This document shows, in pieces, positions 36,903 through 46,243 of a DNA stretch of 64,000 bases. The position numbers were made by a program, and so were the translations under genes. Source of the DNA: Corynebacterium humireducens NBRC 106098 = DSM 45392 (lineage in GTDB: Bacteria; Actinomycetota; Actinomycetes; Mycobacteriales; Mycobacteriaceae); assembly GCF_000819445.1 (NCBI RefSeq), contig NZ_CP005286.1:1550001-1614000 (forward strand), read 5' to 3'. How positions within the stretch are numbered: position 1 is the first letter of the stretch; the number at the start of each line of letters is the position of its first letter. The notes beneath the pieces are model-generated. The model made no database searches. It was given only the letters and a program-made list of their open reading frames with translations, and was not told the DNA's origin.

Positions 36903-37652
36903 ATGAGCACCGACCTGAAGAGCATCGGACTGGGTTTTGACCGCTGGCAGGACGCCGTCGAGGCGGCCATCGCCACCAACCAGCTGGTCGTCACCGGCGA
37001 ACTGCGCGGTGGACAGCTGATCCAGTTCACGGACGCCTCCGGCGCCCAGATCAACATCCTGGCCGTCGAGCCTTTCGCCACCTTCGCCGGCTTCGAGTCG
37101 GTCACCCAGACCTTCGCCCACGTGAGCATGGTCAACGACGTCCTCGCCCTCTGCGAGATCGTCACCCCGGACGGCACCGTCCTCACCTCCGTCACCTGCA
37201 ACCTCGCCCAGGGCCCCCTGCTTGTCGACGCCCCCACGCAGACCTGGCAGCAGGTCGGCATCACCGCCCTCGGCCTGGACACCACCACCTACGCCTCCGC
37301 CGCCGAGTACGAGGCCGCCACCGGCGAGGTCACCGGCCTGCTCATCTCCGAGGGTGCACAGCTGGTCACCTCCGGCTCCGGTGCCGCCGCCCCGGACGCC
37401 TCCGCGACCTTCTCCGCCCGCGTCCTCGACTCCGAGTACCGCCACAACCAGCTCACCGGCCAGCGTTTCATCCACGCCACCGTCGACGGGGCCTTCCCCT
37501 TCGACCTGTGCCTCCCCGACGGCCCGGAGCTCCCGGCCCGTGACTCCGTGGTCGCCGGCACCGCCGTGCTCACCGCCTCCGTGCTCTCCCCCATGTCCGA
37601 TGGCGGGGGCTGCGGTGGCTGCGGCGGAAGCTGCGGCTGCGGCGGACACTAG
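36903..37652 (+). CDS. unknown protein with Gly/Cys-rich C-terminal tail
   Basis: A 249-residue soluble protein of unknown function, mostly beta-rich and acidic, with an Ala/Thr-rich middle. Its last 16 residues are a Gly/Cys tail with five cysteines in CGGCGGSCGC followed by a terminal His, which looks like a metal- or redox-active clamp. No signal peptide. ATG 36903 is directly preceded by a -10 hexamer (leaderless). The next gene follows after 13 bases, so the pair is an operon. It is divergent from feoA, close to the iron box. Confidence 0.75.
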   Translation: MSTDLKSIGLGFDRWQDAVEAAIATNQLVVTGELRGGQLIQFTDASGAQINILAVEPFATFAGFESVTQTFAHVSMVNDVLALCEIVTPDGTVLTSVTCNLAQGPLLVDAPTQTWQQVGITALGLDTTTYASAAEYEAATGEVTGLLISEGAQLVTSGSGAAAPDASATFSARVLDSEYRHNQLTGQRFIHATVDGAFPFDLCLPDGPELPARDSVVAGTAVLTASVLSPMSDGGGCGGCGGSCGCGGH

Positions 37653-37665
37653 GGGCGCGGTAACC

Positions 37666-38196
37666 GTGCCCGACCGGATGCTGGTGAGACCCGAGCCGAA
37701 TCGACGACTGTGGATTCTGCTCATCATCCTCGCCAGCTGCGTCGCGGTCCTCGGCATCTTCCGCCTGCAGGGCTTCCTGCTCCTCGTGCCGATCGCCGCG
37801 GTCGCCCTGTTCGTGGTGACCAAACGCCCCGACTCCAGTGAGACCCTCGCCCTGCGCTCCTCCATCGCGCTGAGCGCCGAGGACATCCAGGACGTCATCC
37901 ACGAGTTCGACCACTTCGCGTCGGGGACCGATGCGGAGGCCATCGCCGACCGCACCCTCAGCCGCCCGGCCCTCCTCGACCTGGACTGCACGGACGGCGA
38001 CATCGCCGCGTTCCACCACCAGTACGCCACCGCCCGGCGTTTCCTCGGGCGTCTCGACGCCCGCCTGGCCAACCCGGACCTCGACGTCTCCCAGCTGGAG
38101 GCCCTGCTCCAGGTCACCGACCTGCGGGCCCTGGAGATCAAGGAGACCTGGCTCGCCGCCCGGCAGGCCGCGCAGCGTCTCGGCCCCGACTACTGA
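37666..38196 (+). CDS. small membrane protein of unknown function
   Basis: A 176-residue protein with two N-terminal membrane spans (about 16-34 and 38-51) and a cytoplasmic helical domain of about 120 residues rich in Asp, Leu and Ala. GTG 37666 has AGGGG ten bases upstream; an ATG at 37678 is the alternative. The longer in-frame reading from 37222 is a shadow of the preceding gene. It ends 5 bases from the convergent miaA stop. Confidence 0.7.
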   Translation: MPDRMLVRPEPNRRLWILLIILASCVAVLGIFRLQGFLLLVPIAAVALFVVTKRPDSSETLALRSSIALSAEDIQDVIHEFDHFASGTDAEAIADRTLSRPALLDLDCTDGDIAAFHHQYATARRFLGRLDARLANPDLDVSQLEALLQVTDLRALEIKETWLAARQAAQRLGPDY

Positions 38197-38201
38197 GCCC
38201 C

Positions 38202-39104
38202 TCAGGGGCGCAGCAGCTCCAGCGCCCGGGAGGCCGGGTCGGCGGCGGCGACGAGCCACACGATGCGGGGGTCCCGGTTGAACCACGACCGCTGACGACG
38301 CACGTAGCGCCGCGTGCCCGTGATCGTGCGTTCCACGGCGTCCTCCCAGCTCAACTCCCCCGCCCGGGCCGCCAGGACCTGCGCGTAGCCGATTGCCCGG
38401 CCCGCGGTGGAGTCCGCCACCAGCCCGTGCTCGGCGACCAGGTGGTCCACCTCCTCGACCAGTCCCCGCTCGAACATCTGCCGGGTGCGCAGCTCGATGC
38501 GCGGGTTGAGCCACTCCGGCTGCGTCCGCAGACCGAGGATCCGGGTGCCCCACCGCGGGGGCGCGTCCTTCGGCGGCTGCGACGCCTGGAAGGGCCGGCC
38601 CGTCAGCTCGATGACCTCGAGCGCCCGGACGGTACGGCGGGGGTCCTTGTCCTCGATGACCGCGGCCGCCGCCGGGTCCACGGCCGCCAGCTCGGCGTGC
38701 AGGGCATCGATGCCGACGTCCGCCAGGCGCCGTTCCCACCGGGCGCGAACGGCGGGGTCGGTGGGCGGGAACTGCCAGTCGTCGAGAAGCGACTGGACGT
38801 AGAGCATGGAACCCCCGACGAGGATCGGTATCTTCCCGCGGGACATGATGTCCTCGACGTCCGCCACCGCGTCGGCCTGGTAGCGGGCGACGGAGGCGGT
38901 CTCCGTGACGTCCCACACGTCGAGCTGGTGGTGCGGGATGCCCTCCCGCTCCTCCACGCTGAGCTTCGCGGTGCCGATGTCCATGCCGCGGTAGAGCTGC
39001 ATGGAGTCGACGTTGACCACCTCGCCGCCCAGTTCATGCGCCAGCACCAGGCCCAGCGCCGACTTGCCCGAGGCCGTCGGGCCGACCACCGCGACCGGGG
39101 TCAT
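38202..39104 (-). CDS. miaA: tRNA dimethylallyltransferase
   Basis: A 300-residue enzyme that prenylates A37 of tRNAs reading UNN codons; MiaB, also in this window, then methylthiolates the product. P-loop GPTASGKS (8-15), the tRNA/DMAPP motif [15 protein letters not shown] and the later RTVRALEV are present. ATG 39104 overlaps the stop of the upstream gene (ATGA), which decides it over ATG 39113 three codons earlier. Confidence 0.95.
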   Translation of the reverse strand: MTPVAVVGPTASGKSALGLVLAHELGGEVVNVDSMQLYRGMDIGTAKLSVEEREGIPHHQLDVWDVTETASVARYQADAVADVEDIMSRGKIPILVGGSMLYVQSLLDDWQFPPTDPAVRARWERRLADVGIDALHAELAAVDPAAAAVIEDKDPRRTVRALEVIELTGRPFQASQPPKDAPPRWGTRILGLRTQPEWLNPRIELRTRQMFERGLVEEVDHLVAEHGLVADSTAGRAIGYAQVLAARAGELSWEDAVERTITGTRRYVRRQRSWFNRDPRIVWLVAAADPASRALELLRP

Positions 39105-39694
39105 ATCTGCCATGCCGCCACGTACCTTCCCACTCCATGCTCCATGTCCGCGTCCACCAGTTCCGCCCGCCGCGGCCGCAGGGCCGCCAGCTCGTGCCAC
39201 AGCTCCGGCTCCAGGATGCCGCCCCCGTCGGGCAGGTCACCGACCTCCCGCCCGGCCAGGAGGTCCCGGCACCAGGCGTCGGCCGCGGCGGCCTGCGGGA
39301 GCAGCGCCAGCGGGGCCCGCTCCGTCAGCCCGGCGGAACCGTCGAGGGCCACCAGGGTCAGCGCGGCGGGGTCCGGTTCCCCGAGCTCCGCACGCACGTC
39401 CGTCACCCGGGAGGCCCGCTCCCCCAGCACATAACGCTGCACCAGCTCCGGCAGGTGGTGCCCCGCCCCGACCTGCACCTGCGGGGCTCCCCAGGCCCGG
39501 AAGGAACCCTCCACGCCGGTCTCCCACCGGGGGGACCGGGAGCCGACGAGGTGGACGGGGCGGCCACCGGTGGCGTCGACAAGCGAACGCACCGCGGCGA
39601 CCATGCGCTGACCTGCGGCATCGCGGGGGGCGAGTTCCCGGACCAGGGCCGGTCCGGCGGGCATCACGACGAGGTTGGTGCTCACCCGGGTCAT
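39101..39694 (-). CDS. miaA-linked alanine-rich protein (Rv2728c-like)
   Basis: A 197-residue protein translationally coupled to miaA. It corresponds by position and general composition to the alanine-rich protein that precedes miaA in mycobacteria (Rv2728c). Similar proteins are sometimes labelled as extradiol dioxygenase-like because of weak fold similarity; I see several His (for example in the segment GAGHH) but cannot confirm a metal site. ATG 39694 has AGGAG seven bases upstream. Confidence 0.7.
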   Translation of the reverse strand: MTRVSTNLVVMPAGPALVRELAPRDAAGQRMVAAVRSLVDATGGRPVHLVGSRSPRWETGVEGSFRAWGAPQVQVGAGHHLPELVQRYVLGERASRVTDVRAELGEPDPAALTLVALDGSAGLTERAPLALLPQAAAADAWCRDLLAGREVGDLPDGGGILEPELWHELAALRPRRAELVDADMEHGVGRYVAAWQI

Positions 39695-39797
39695 CCTACT
39701 GACTCCTGCTGACAGGCCCGAACGCTGCGCGGTATGTTGGTTGAAGCACTACAGGCAGCCGTGTCGCGCGGCATGACGACCAGCAAAGGACCCCGAC

Positions 39798-41162
39798 ATG
39801 ACGAACTCTCCGACGCCCTCCCCCACGCCCGGCCCCAAGCCGGGCCTCCGTCCGGGCCCGAAGCCTGGTCCGCTGCCCGGTGTCGGCCACCGTCCGACAC
39901 CCTCGCCGCGTCCCGCCGCCCCGGCCGCCGTCCGCCCGCCGAAGAACGACCCCGCCAAGTGGGGCCGCGTCGACGCCGACGGCACCGTCTTCGTGAAGAC
40001 GGCCGACGGCGAGCGCGAGATCGGGTCCTGGCAGGCCGGCACCCCCGAGGAGGGCCTCGCCCACTACGGCACCCGCTTCGATGACCTGGCCACCGAGGTC
40101 GAGCTGCTCGAGGCCCGCCTCATCGCCCACCCGGACGACGCGAACTCCATCAAGGAGACCGCCGCCCAGCTGCGGGAGACGCTGCCGACCGCCGCCGTCA
40201 TCGGTGACCTCGTCGGCCTGGACCGGCGCCTGGGCGACATCATGGAGCACTCCGACGCCGCCGGCGAGCAGGCGAAGGCCGACCGCGCCCGCCGCCGGGA
40301 GCAGGCCATCGCCCGCAAGGAGGCCCTGGCCGCCGAGGCCGAGGAGCTGGCCGAGAACTCCACCGAGTGGAAGGCCGCCGGCGACCGCCTGCGCGCCATC
40401 CTCGAGGAGTGGAAGACGATCCGCGGCATCGACCGCCGGACCGACGACGCCCTGTGGAAGCGCTACTCCCGCGCCCGCGACTCCTTCAACCGCCGCCGCG
40501 GCTCCCACTTCGCGGAGCTGGACCGCAGTCGCGCCGCCGCCCGCCGCGCCAAGGAGGCCCTCGTCGAGCGTGCGGAGGCCCTCAAGGACTCCACCGACTG
40601 GAACGACACCGCCCGCGCCTACCGTGACCTCATGAAGGAGTGGAAGGCCGCCGGCCGTGCCCCGCGCGACGTCGACGACAAGCTGTGGGAGGCGTTCCGC
40701 GCCGCCCAGGACCACTTCTTCAACGCCCGTAACGCCGTCAACGCGGAGCGGGACAAGGAGTTCATCGCCAACGCCGAGGCCAAGGACGCCCTCCTCGCCG
40801 AGTACGACGCCCAGATCGACCCGGCCAAGGGACTCGACGGGGCCCGCGCGAAGCTGCGTGAACTGCAGGAGAAGTGGGACGAGATCGGCTACGTCCCCCG
40901 CCACCAGGTCCGTGAGTACGAGGACAGGATCGGCGCGATCGAGAAGCGTGTCTCCGAGGCGGAGGAGTCCCAGTGGCGCCGCACCGACCCGGAGGCCCAG
41001 GCCCGCGCCCAGCAGTTCCTGGACAAGGTCGCCGAGTTCACCGCGCAGGCCGACGCCGCCGCCGCGAAGGGCAACACCAAGAAGGCGGAGAAGCTGCGCG
41101 CCCAGGCCGCCCAGTGGCAGGAGTGGGCGGACGCCGCCGCTAAGGCAGTGGAGGACCTCTAG
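39798..41162 (+). CDS. DUF349 domain-containing protein
   Basis: A 454-residue protein. The first 48 residues are Pro-rich with PGPKPG-type repeats; the remainder (about 90-454) is almost wholly helical, with DUF349 repeats recognisable by W-K-x-A-G and LW-x-R/A-F spacing (about 190-330), and a charged coiled-coil end. DUF349 proteins occur next to miaA in actinobacteria (Rv2731 in M. tuberculosis); the role is unknown, with nucleic-acid or RNA binding suggested. ATG 39798 follows AAAGGA. Its stop TAG lies inside the CTAG target duplication of an IS1380 element, leaving the frame intact. Confidence 0.85.
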   Translation: MTNSPTPSPTPGPKPGLRPGPKPGPLPGVGHRPTPSPRPAAPAAVRPPKNDPAKWGRVDADGTVFVKTADGEREIGSWQAGTPEEGLAHYGTRFDDLATEVELLEARLIAHPDDANSIKETAAQLRETLPTAAVIGDLVGLDRRLGDIMEHSDAAGEQAKADRARRREQAIARKEALAAEAEELAENSTEWKAAGDRLRAILEEWKTIRGIDRRTDDALWKRYSRARDSFNRRRGSHFAELDRSRAAARRAKEALVERAEALKDSTDWNDTARAYRDLMKEWKAAGRAPRDVDDKLWEAFRAAQDHFFNARNAVNAERDKEFIANAEAKDALLAEYDAQIDPAKGLDGARAKLRELQEKWDEIGYVPRHQVREYEDRIGAIEKRVSEAEESQWRRTDPEAQARAQQFLDKVAEFTAQADAAAAKGNTKKAEKLRAQAAQWQEWADAAAKAVEDL

Positions 41163-41179
41163 CCCGGGTTTTTCACGAG
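41163..41179 (+). repeat. left inverted repeat of IS1380 element
   Basis: CCCGGGTTTTTCACGAG; pairs with the complement of 42877-42893 at 15 of 17 positions. Confidence 0.85.
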
Positions 41180-41284
41180 AAGTAGCGGGACACCGGCTGA
41201 AGAAATGAAGAAAGTGACCCTTGACCAGGTAAATTGGTAGTTGCTTAGACTCCAGACACCCAGGTCGAAAGGATCACCTTCAGG

Positions 41285-42724
41285 GTGGATACTACCAGCT
41301 TCCATATCGGCACCCCCGCACCTTCCCAGCTGTGTTCGAACGCCGGACTCATGCTACTGGCCACCACCGCTGATCAGGTCGGGGTGGCCGCTGCGATCGA
41401 CACTGAACTCGGGGACCGGCAGAACCCGAACCTGGTCCACACCACCGGCCACACCATGACCACTCTCGCCCTGGCACTTGCCCTCGGTGGGGACGACGCA
41501 AATGACGTGGACCTCCTGGATCCGCTGGTGGCCACCGGCCTGATCGACCAGGTGCCCTCAGACTCCACGGTGCATCGCCGCCACGCAGAACTCGCCGGCC
41601 TGGGTTCTGACGGCACCACGGCGATCCTGGCGGGGATGAAATCGGCCCGTCGAGCCGCCTGGGCCGCCTGCGGCACCCGCAACCCCGCAGCCCGGGCCAC
41701 CACCGACAATCCACTGGTCATCGACCTGGACGCCACCGAAATCCTCTCCCACTCCGACAAAGAGCATGCCACCCCGACGTGGAAGAAACACTTCGGATTC
41801 CACCCCCTGGCAGCGATCATCGACCACGGCGACGGGCTGACCGGGGAACCCGCAGCCGTGCTCCTGCGCCCCGGCAACGCCGGATCCAACACCGCCGCCG
41901 ACCACATCACCGTGCTGGACCAGGCGGTGAGTGCTCTGCCCGAGCACGCCGACGGACACGAGTGGGACACACGCCTGCTGGTGCGTACCGATGCCGCCGG
42001 TGGTTCCCAATCCTTTCTCAACCACCTCAACGACCAGGGCCTGGCCTATTCCATCGGGTTCCCGGTGACCTGGCAGATCGGGGAGATCGCCTCGACCCTG
42101 GGGGACCCCGTCAAGCAGGGCATCATCCGCCCCGACGGCACCGTCACCGACCCGGGTGACGGCTACGTTGCCGATATCACCTCCCGGATGCGGTCCTGGG
42201 CCGGGGAACCCCTGGGCACCGACCTGGACAAATACCCCGACGATTTGCGGATCATCATCCGGGTGGAACACCCCGCGTCCGGGGCGCAGCTGCGCATCAC
42301 GGATGTCGATGGCCGCCGGGTTCAGGCCTTTGTCACCAACCGCCCCGGCCATGCCAACCGGCTCGACGTCCTGCACCGCGGCAGGGGCAGGTGCGAGCAA
42401 CGGATCCGGGATCTGAAAGACTGCGGGTTGGGGAAACTCCCGCACGAGGGTTTCCGAATGAACCAGGCGTGGTGTCATGTGGCGGTCCTGGCAATGAGCC
42501 TCGTCACCTGGGCGGGGTTGGTCACCGCTGCCGGCAGTACCGCGGCACAGCAACGGCGGTCGCGGTGGTGGGTATGGGAACCGAAGACGCTGCGGGCGAG
42601 GATGTTGTCGATCGCCGCGATCGTGGTGCGTCACGCAAGGCGGGTCAGCCTGCGGTTCGATGCCGCCGCGCCCCACCGGGAGTTACTGGAGCATGGGCTG
42701 GCCAGGATCAGACGGATCGTCTGA
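41285..42724 (+). CDS. IS1380-family transposase
   Basis: A 479-residue DDE transposase. The first acidic residue is probably in LVIDLDATE (about 149-157), a second region surrounds LLVRTDAAGGS (about 235), and the C-terminal part has the family block GRCEQRIRDLKDCGLGKLP (about 370-388) with the third acidic residue, followed by MNQAW. Full length and uninterrupted, so probably functional. GTG 41285 is preceded by AAAGGA 12 bases upstream. The 170 bases after its stop to the right end are non-coding. Confidence 0.9.
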   Translation: MDTTSFHIGTPAPSQLCSNAGLMLLATTADQVGVAAAIDTELGDRQNPNLVHTTGHTMTTLALALALGGDDANDVDLLDPLVATGLIDQVPSDSTVHRRHAELAGLGSDGTTAILAGMKSARRAAWAACGTRNPAARATTDNPLVIDLDATEILSHSDKEHATPTWKKHFGFHPLAAIIDHGDGLTGEPAAVLLRPGNAGSNTAADHITVLDQAVSALPEHADGHEWDTRLLVRTDAAGGSQSFLNHLNDQGLAYSIGFPVTWQIGEIASTLGDPVKQGIIRPDGTVTDPGDGYVADITSRMRSWAGEPLGTDLDKYPDDLRIIIRVEHPASGAQLRITDVDGRRVQAFVTNRPGHANRLDVLHRGRGRCEQRIRDLKDCGLGKLPHEGFRMNQAWCHVAVLAMSLVTWAGLVTAAGSTAAQQRRSRWWVWEPKTLRARMLSIAAIVVRHARRVSLRFDAAAPHRELLEHGLARIRRIV

Positions 42725-42876
42725 TCCTGGCCCCATCCAGCCGCACGCTTTCGTCACTGCAGTCCTGAAGTTCCCCTACGATCTCATACCGGACCCTGGT
42801 TTCCCGGCCCAGTACCCGCCGGGACTCCGCAGACCCTGCAGTCGGTCACCCCCGTGCTGAGGACTCAGCAACAAGA

Positions 42877-42893
42877 CCCGTGAAAAATCCGGG
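42877..42893 (-). repeat. right inverted repeat of IS1380 element
   Basis: Complement reads CCCGGATTTTTCACGGG, 15 of 17 identical to the left end. Confidence 0.85.
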
Positions 42894-42898
42894 CTAGG

Positions 42899-43921
42899 GT
42901 GCGTTTCACCCGTATTGATCGGCCGGTTCCGGGTGCGGAACCGGCCGATGCCGTTGTCAACCTCGTATTCCTCGCCAACCTCGCCGCCCAGGAGACCACC
43001 GGCGACACCGCCTCCTCCACCTCCGTGGAGCGTGTGCAGCACCGCCTGCGCGGCTCCGTGGAGTACGACACCCTCGCCTTCGCCCTCGAGGTGCCGGACG
43101 AGGATCCGGCCGGCTACCTCCTCGTCAGCACGCCCCTGATGGAGGACCGGGACGTCGTTGAGGCCGAGGTCATCCTCGACGCAGGGCATCTCCCCCTCCC
43201 GGGCGCCGGTTTCGAGCCGGAGGGCCGCGCGGTGCTGTCCACGCTGTTCGCGGAGGCCGAGGCCGTCACCGCCTGCCTGGGGCGCAGCGTCGTGCAGACC
43301 TGGCTGCTCCACCCCGCCGACGAGACCCCGGGCACCGGCGAGTGGGCCGACCTCCTCCGCGAACGCGGCTACTCCCTCGGCCTCACGGAGATCCAGGGTG
43401 TCGTTGAAGTGGACGCGGGCACGCCCGACTGGCCCTCAGGGGTCACCGTGGAGGTGGTCCGCAACCTCCGCTTCCCGCCCCCGCTTATCGACGGCGTCCT
43501 CGCCCTCTACCACCGCGCCTCCGTCGACGTCCCCACCGGTGGGCTCGTCGCCGAGCCCGTCGACTGGACGCGGGAGCGGCTGGCGGCGGCCGCCCGCCGG
43601 GTGGTCAACACCGGACGCGAGATGGTCAGCGTGGTGCTCTCCGACGCCACCGGGGTCATCGGCATCAGTGAGATCACCCGCTTCCCCGGCTCCGAGCCGG
43701 GCATCGCGGAGCAGGGCATCACCGCCATCGACGTGCGGGCCCGCGGCAACGGCTACGGCCTACGCATCAAGCAGGAGGCGCTGCGCGCGGCGGCGGAGCA
43801 CCTCGGGGCGACGCGCGTCTACACGTCGAACGCCGCCGACAACACCTGGATGGTCGACATCAACCGTCGGCTCGGGTGGCGGGTCGTCAGCGGCGGATCA
43901 GGCTGGCAGAAGCGTCTCTAG
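42899..43921 (+). CDS. GNAT-family acetyltransferase
   Basis: A 340-residue protein with two GNAT-like halves. The C-terminal half contains the acetyl-CoA loop equivalent (VRARGNGYGLRIKQEALRAA, about 280-299) and the NxxMxxIN end (SNAADNTWMVDINRRLGW). The N-terminal half is divergent and may be inactive. Tandem GNAT proteins of this kind in actinobacteria resemble mycothiol synthase, but that gene normally lies elsewhere and this assignment is not claimed. GTG 42899 now lies five bases from the end of the IS1380 element, which has cut it from the DUF349 gene; how it is transcribed now is unclear. The stop overlaps that of the convergent gene in CTAG. Confidence 0.8.
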   Translation: MRFTRIDRPVPGAEPADAVVNLVFLANLAAQETTGDTASSTSVERVQHRLRGSVEYDTLAFALEVPDEDPAGYLLVSTPLMEDRDVVEAEVILDAGHLPLPGAGFEPEGRAVLSTLFAEAEAVTACLGRSVVQTWLLHPADETPGTGEWADLLRERGYSLGLTEIQGVVEVDAGTPDWPSGVTVEVVRNLRFPPPLIDGVLALYHRASVDVPTGGLVAEPVDWTRERLAAAARRVVNTGREMVSVVLSDATGVIGISEITRFPGSEPGIAEQGITAIDVRARGNGYGLRIKQEALRAAAEHLGATRVYTSNAADNTWMVDINRRLGWRVVSGGSGWQKRL

Positions 43922-44535
43922 CCCTTCTGGTGACGCTCGCTGGCGCGGGAACGGCGGTCGTCGATGAGCAGCGGGTTCTCCTCCGGGGAGACGTTGGCCT
44001 GCTGCTGCATGCGGCCGACCTCGTCGAGGTTGTCGGAGCTGGCGCGGTCGCGGGCCAGCTTCTCCTGTTCCGGGTTACGGCGGAACATGGTCATCGCGTA
44101 GCCGAGGAAGGCGAGGACCAGTGCCAGCAGGGAGATCCAGAAGCCGAGGTTCATCTCGACGCCGTCGTCGGCGTTGGCGCGGGTCTGCCGCAGCCAGAGG
44201 GCGAAGAGCGAGTACGCGGTGCCGACGGTGGTGATCATCCACGCGGGGATGGCCACGAACAGGCGGCGGGTCAACAGCGTGAGTGTGGTCAGCACACCGA
44301 CGCCGAGGAAGGCGAGGACGGCGTAGACGTACTCGGTGATCTTGATCCCGGCGTCGGCGGCCGGCTGCAGCTGGAACAGGACCTCGTAGCCCCGGACGGA
44401 GCCGGCCTGCGGCAGGACGAGCGACACCGCGTAGAGGACGACGGCCGCGACGAACAACCAGAGCCGACCTCCCAGATCCAGGCGGGAAGCCACGCGCTTC
44501 TCACGGGTGGCGAGCTCCTGTGGGACGTTACTCAC
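43918..44535 (-). CDS. four-span membrane protein (Rv2732c-like)
   Basis: A 205-residue integral membrane protein with spans at about 25-43, 69-88, 95-114 and 131-149 and a charged cytoplasmic C-terminal tail rich in Arg, Glu and Asp. It matches, by position next to miaB and topology, the conserved membrane protein Rv2732c of mycobacteria. Function unknown. ATG 44535 with GGAG upstream; 50 bases after the miaB stop, same strand, possible operon with miaB. Its stop codon and that of the convergent GNAT gene share a CTAG. Confidence 0.75.
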   Translation of the reverse strand: MSNVPQELATREKRVASRLDLGGRLWLFVAAVVLYAVSLVLPQAGSVRGYEVLFQLQPAADAGIKITEYVYAVLAFLGVGVLTTLTLLTRRLFVAIPAWMITTVGTAYSLFALWLRQTRANADDGVEMNLGFWISLLALVLAFLGYAMTMFRRNPEQEKLARDRASSDNLDEVGRMQQQANVSPEENPLLIDDRRSRASERHQKG

Positions 44536-44585
44536 GGTCGGTGTTCTCCTCTGGGGGTCGGTGGTGACTTTCTATGCAGCCTACG

Positions 44586-46100
44586 TCAGCAGCCGCAGGA
44601 ATCCGCGGCGGCCGAGGGTGCCGAGGGCTCCGGGCGTCCGATGGACGGCAGCCCCAGGCCGACGCCGATGGGCTCGGTCGTGGGGACCTGTCCGGCGGCG
44701 GACATGTCGCCGGCGCGGGTGCGGCGGTGGGTGAGCACGGTGGCGTCGGCAAGCAGATGGTGCGGTGCGGAGGCGGTGACCGTGGTGGTGACGATGTCAC
44801 CGGGACGGATGTCGCCATCGAGGTTGCCCTGCGGGGCGAAGTGCACGAGGCGTCCGTCGCGGGCGCGGCCGGTCATGCGGCCGGTCTTCTTGCGGCCTTC
44901 GGCCTGGACGAGCAGCTCCACCTCGGTGCCGACGAGCTTCGCGTTCTCCTCACCGGAGATGCGCTCCTGGAGGGCGAGGAGACGCTCGAAGCGCTCCTGG
45001 ACGACCTCCTTGGGGATCTGGTCCTCATACTCGGCGGCCGGGGTGCCCGGGCGCGGGGAGTACTGGAAGGTGTACGCGGAGGTGAAGCGGGCCTTCTCCA
45101 CGACGTCGAGGGTGCCCTGGAAATCCTCCTCCGTCTCGCCGGGGAAGCCGACGATGATGTCGGTGGTGATGGAGGCGTGCGGGATCTTCTCCCGGACCTC
45201 GTCGAGGATGCCGAGGAACTTCGCGGAACGGTAGGAGCGCCGCATCTCCTTGAGCACCTTGTCCGAGCCGGACTGCAGCGGCATGTGCAGCTGCGGGCAC
45301 ACGACCGGGGTCTCGGCCATGGCGTCGATGACGTCGGAGGTGAACTCGGCCGGGTGCGGGGAGGTGAAGCGCAGGCGCTCCAGGCCCTCGATCTCACCGC
45401 AGGCGCGCAGCAGCTTGGAGAAGGCGCTGCGGTCACGCTCCAGCTCCGGGTCGGCGAAGTTGACGCCGTAGGCGTTGACGTTCTGTCCCAGCAGGGTCAC
45501 CTCGGTGACACCCTGGTCGACCAGGGCCTGTACCTCGGCGAGGATGTCGCCCGGGCGGCGGTCGATCTCCTTGCCGCGCAGCGCGGGGACGATGCAGAAG
45601 GTGCACGTGTTGTTGCAGCCGACCGACACGGACACCCAGCCCGCGTAGGCGGACTCGCGCTTGGCGGGCAGGACGGAGGGGAACGCCTCGAGGGCGTCGA
45701 CGATCTCGACCTGCGCCTCCTCGTTGTGTCGGGCGCGTTCCAGCAGCGTCGGCAGGGAGCCGATGTTGTGGGTGCCGAACACCACGTCGACCCACGGGGC
45801 CTTCTCGACCACGGTGTCCCGGTCCTTCTGCGCCAGGCAGCCGCCGACGGCGATCTGCAGACCAGGCTGCTCGCGCTTGGTGGCGCGGAGCTGGCCGAGG
45901 GTGCCGTAGAGGCGTTCGTCGGCGTTCTCGCGGACGGCGCAGGTGTTGAACACGATGAGGTCGGGGTCATTTTCGCCGGCGGCGGTGTAGCCGGCCTCCT
46001 CGAGCAGACCCGAGAGACGCTCGGAGTCATGCACGTTCATCTGGCACCCGAAGGTGCGCACTTCGTAGGTGCGGGGGGTGTCGGTCTCAAGCTGTGCCAC
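44586..46100 (-). CDS. miaB: tRNA-2-methylthio-N6-dimethylallyladenosine synthase
   Basis: A 504-residue radical-SAM methylthiotransferase that acts on A37 of tRNA after MiaA. The N-terminal UPF0004 domain holds three cluster cysteines (19, 54, 88); the radical SAM triad is Cys162, Cys166, Cys169 (GCNNTCTFC); a TRAM domain lies near 380-450. The C-terminal 50 residues are a Pro/Ser-rich extension ending SCGC. GTG 46100 has TACAAT (46109-46114, minus strand) eight bases upstream, so it is predicted leaderless. Confidence 0.95.
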   Translation of the reverse strand: MAQLETDTPRTYEVRTFGCQMNVHDSERLSGLLEEAGYTAAGENDPDLIVFNTCAVRENADERLYGTLGQLRATKREQPGLQIAVGGCLAQKDRDTVVEKAPWVDVVFGTHNIGSLPTLLERARHNEEAQVEIVDALEAFPSVLPAKRESAYAGWVSVSVGCNNTCTFCIVPALRGKEIDRRPGDILAEVQALVDQGVTEVTLLGQNVNAYGVNFADPELERDRSAFSKLLRACGEIEGLERLRFTSPHPAEFTSDVIDAMAETPVVCPQLHMPLQSGSDKVLKEMRRSYRSAKFLGILDEVREKIPHASITTDIIVGFPGETEEDFQGTLDVVEKARFTSAYTFQYSPRPGTPAAEYEDQIPKEVVQERFERLLALQERISGEENAKLVGTEVELLVQAEGRKKTGRMTGRARDGRLVHFAPQGNLDGDIRPGDIVTTTVTASAPHHLLADATVLTHRRTRAGDMSAAGQVPTTEPIGVGLGLPSIGRPEPSAPSAAADSCGC

Positions 46101-46108
46101 GGTAGGCC

Positions 46109-46114
46109 ATTGTA
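46109..46114 (-). promoter_or_regulatory. leaderless promoter of miaB
   Basis: TACAAT on the minus strand, perfect TANANT, eight bases before the GTG start. Confidence 0.6.
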
Positions 46115-46231
46115 ACGACCGTGCTGGTGGCGACCTAAACGGTGCAGGTCGTCACCTTCCGGTGCTTAACAGGCTTCGCGATGTTGCAGAAAAGTTAACC
46201 CAAAGTCGTATGACCAAGGCGCGCTTATGTC

Positions 46232-46237
46232 TAAGAT
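46232..46237 (+). promoter_or_regulatory. leaderless promoter of gluA
   Basis: TAAGAT six bases before ATG 46244. No AmtR-type site was recognised in the 140 bases between miaB and gluA. Confidence 0.5.
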
Positions 46238-46243
46238 CAGGCT

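Larger units (their letters stand above)
41163..42893 (+). mobile_element. complete IS1380-family insertion sequence
   Basis: A 1731-base element with imperfect 17-bp terminal inverted repeats (two mismatches), starting CCCGGGTTTTTCACG and ending CGTGAAAAATCCGGG. It is flanked by CTAG at 41159-41162 and 42894-42897, which I read as a 4-bp target duplication. One intact transposase gene is inside, with its own TTGACC-N19-TAGACT promoter (41221-41251). Without the element the DUF349 stop and the GTG start of the GNAT gene would be one base apart. Confidence 0.88.

Noticed and set aside
37222..37665. Extended N-terminus of the membrane protein at 37666
   Set aside because: Codes Pro/Ser-rich shadow sequence of the preceding gene; GTG 37666 has a ribosome binding site.
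42894..42900. TAGGGT at the right IS1380 flank as promoter of the GNAT gene
   Set aside because: It overlaps the GTG start itself, so transcription from it would begin inside the gene.
46138..46243. AmtR (nitrogen) operator before gluA
   Set aside because: gluABCD is nitrogen-regulated in C. glutamicum, but no CTAT-N6-ATAG-like sequence is present here.
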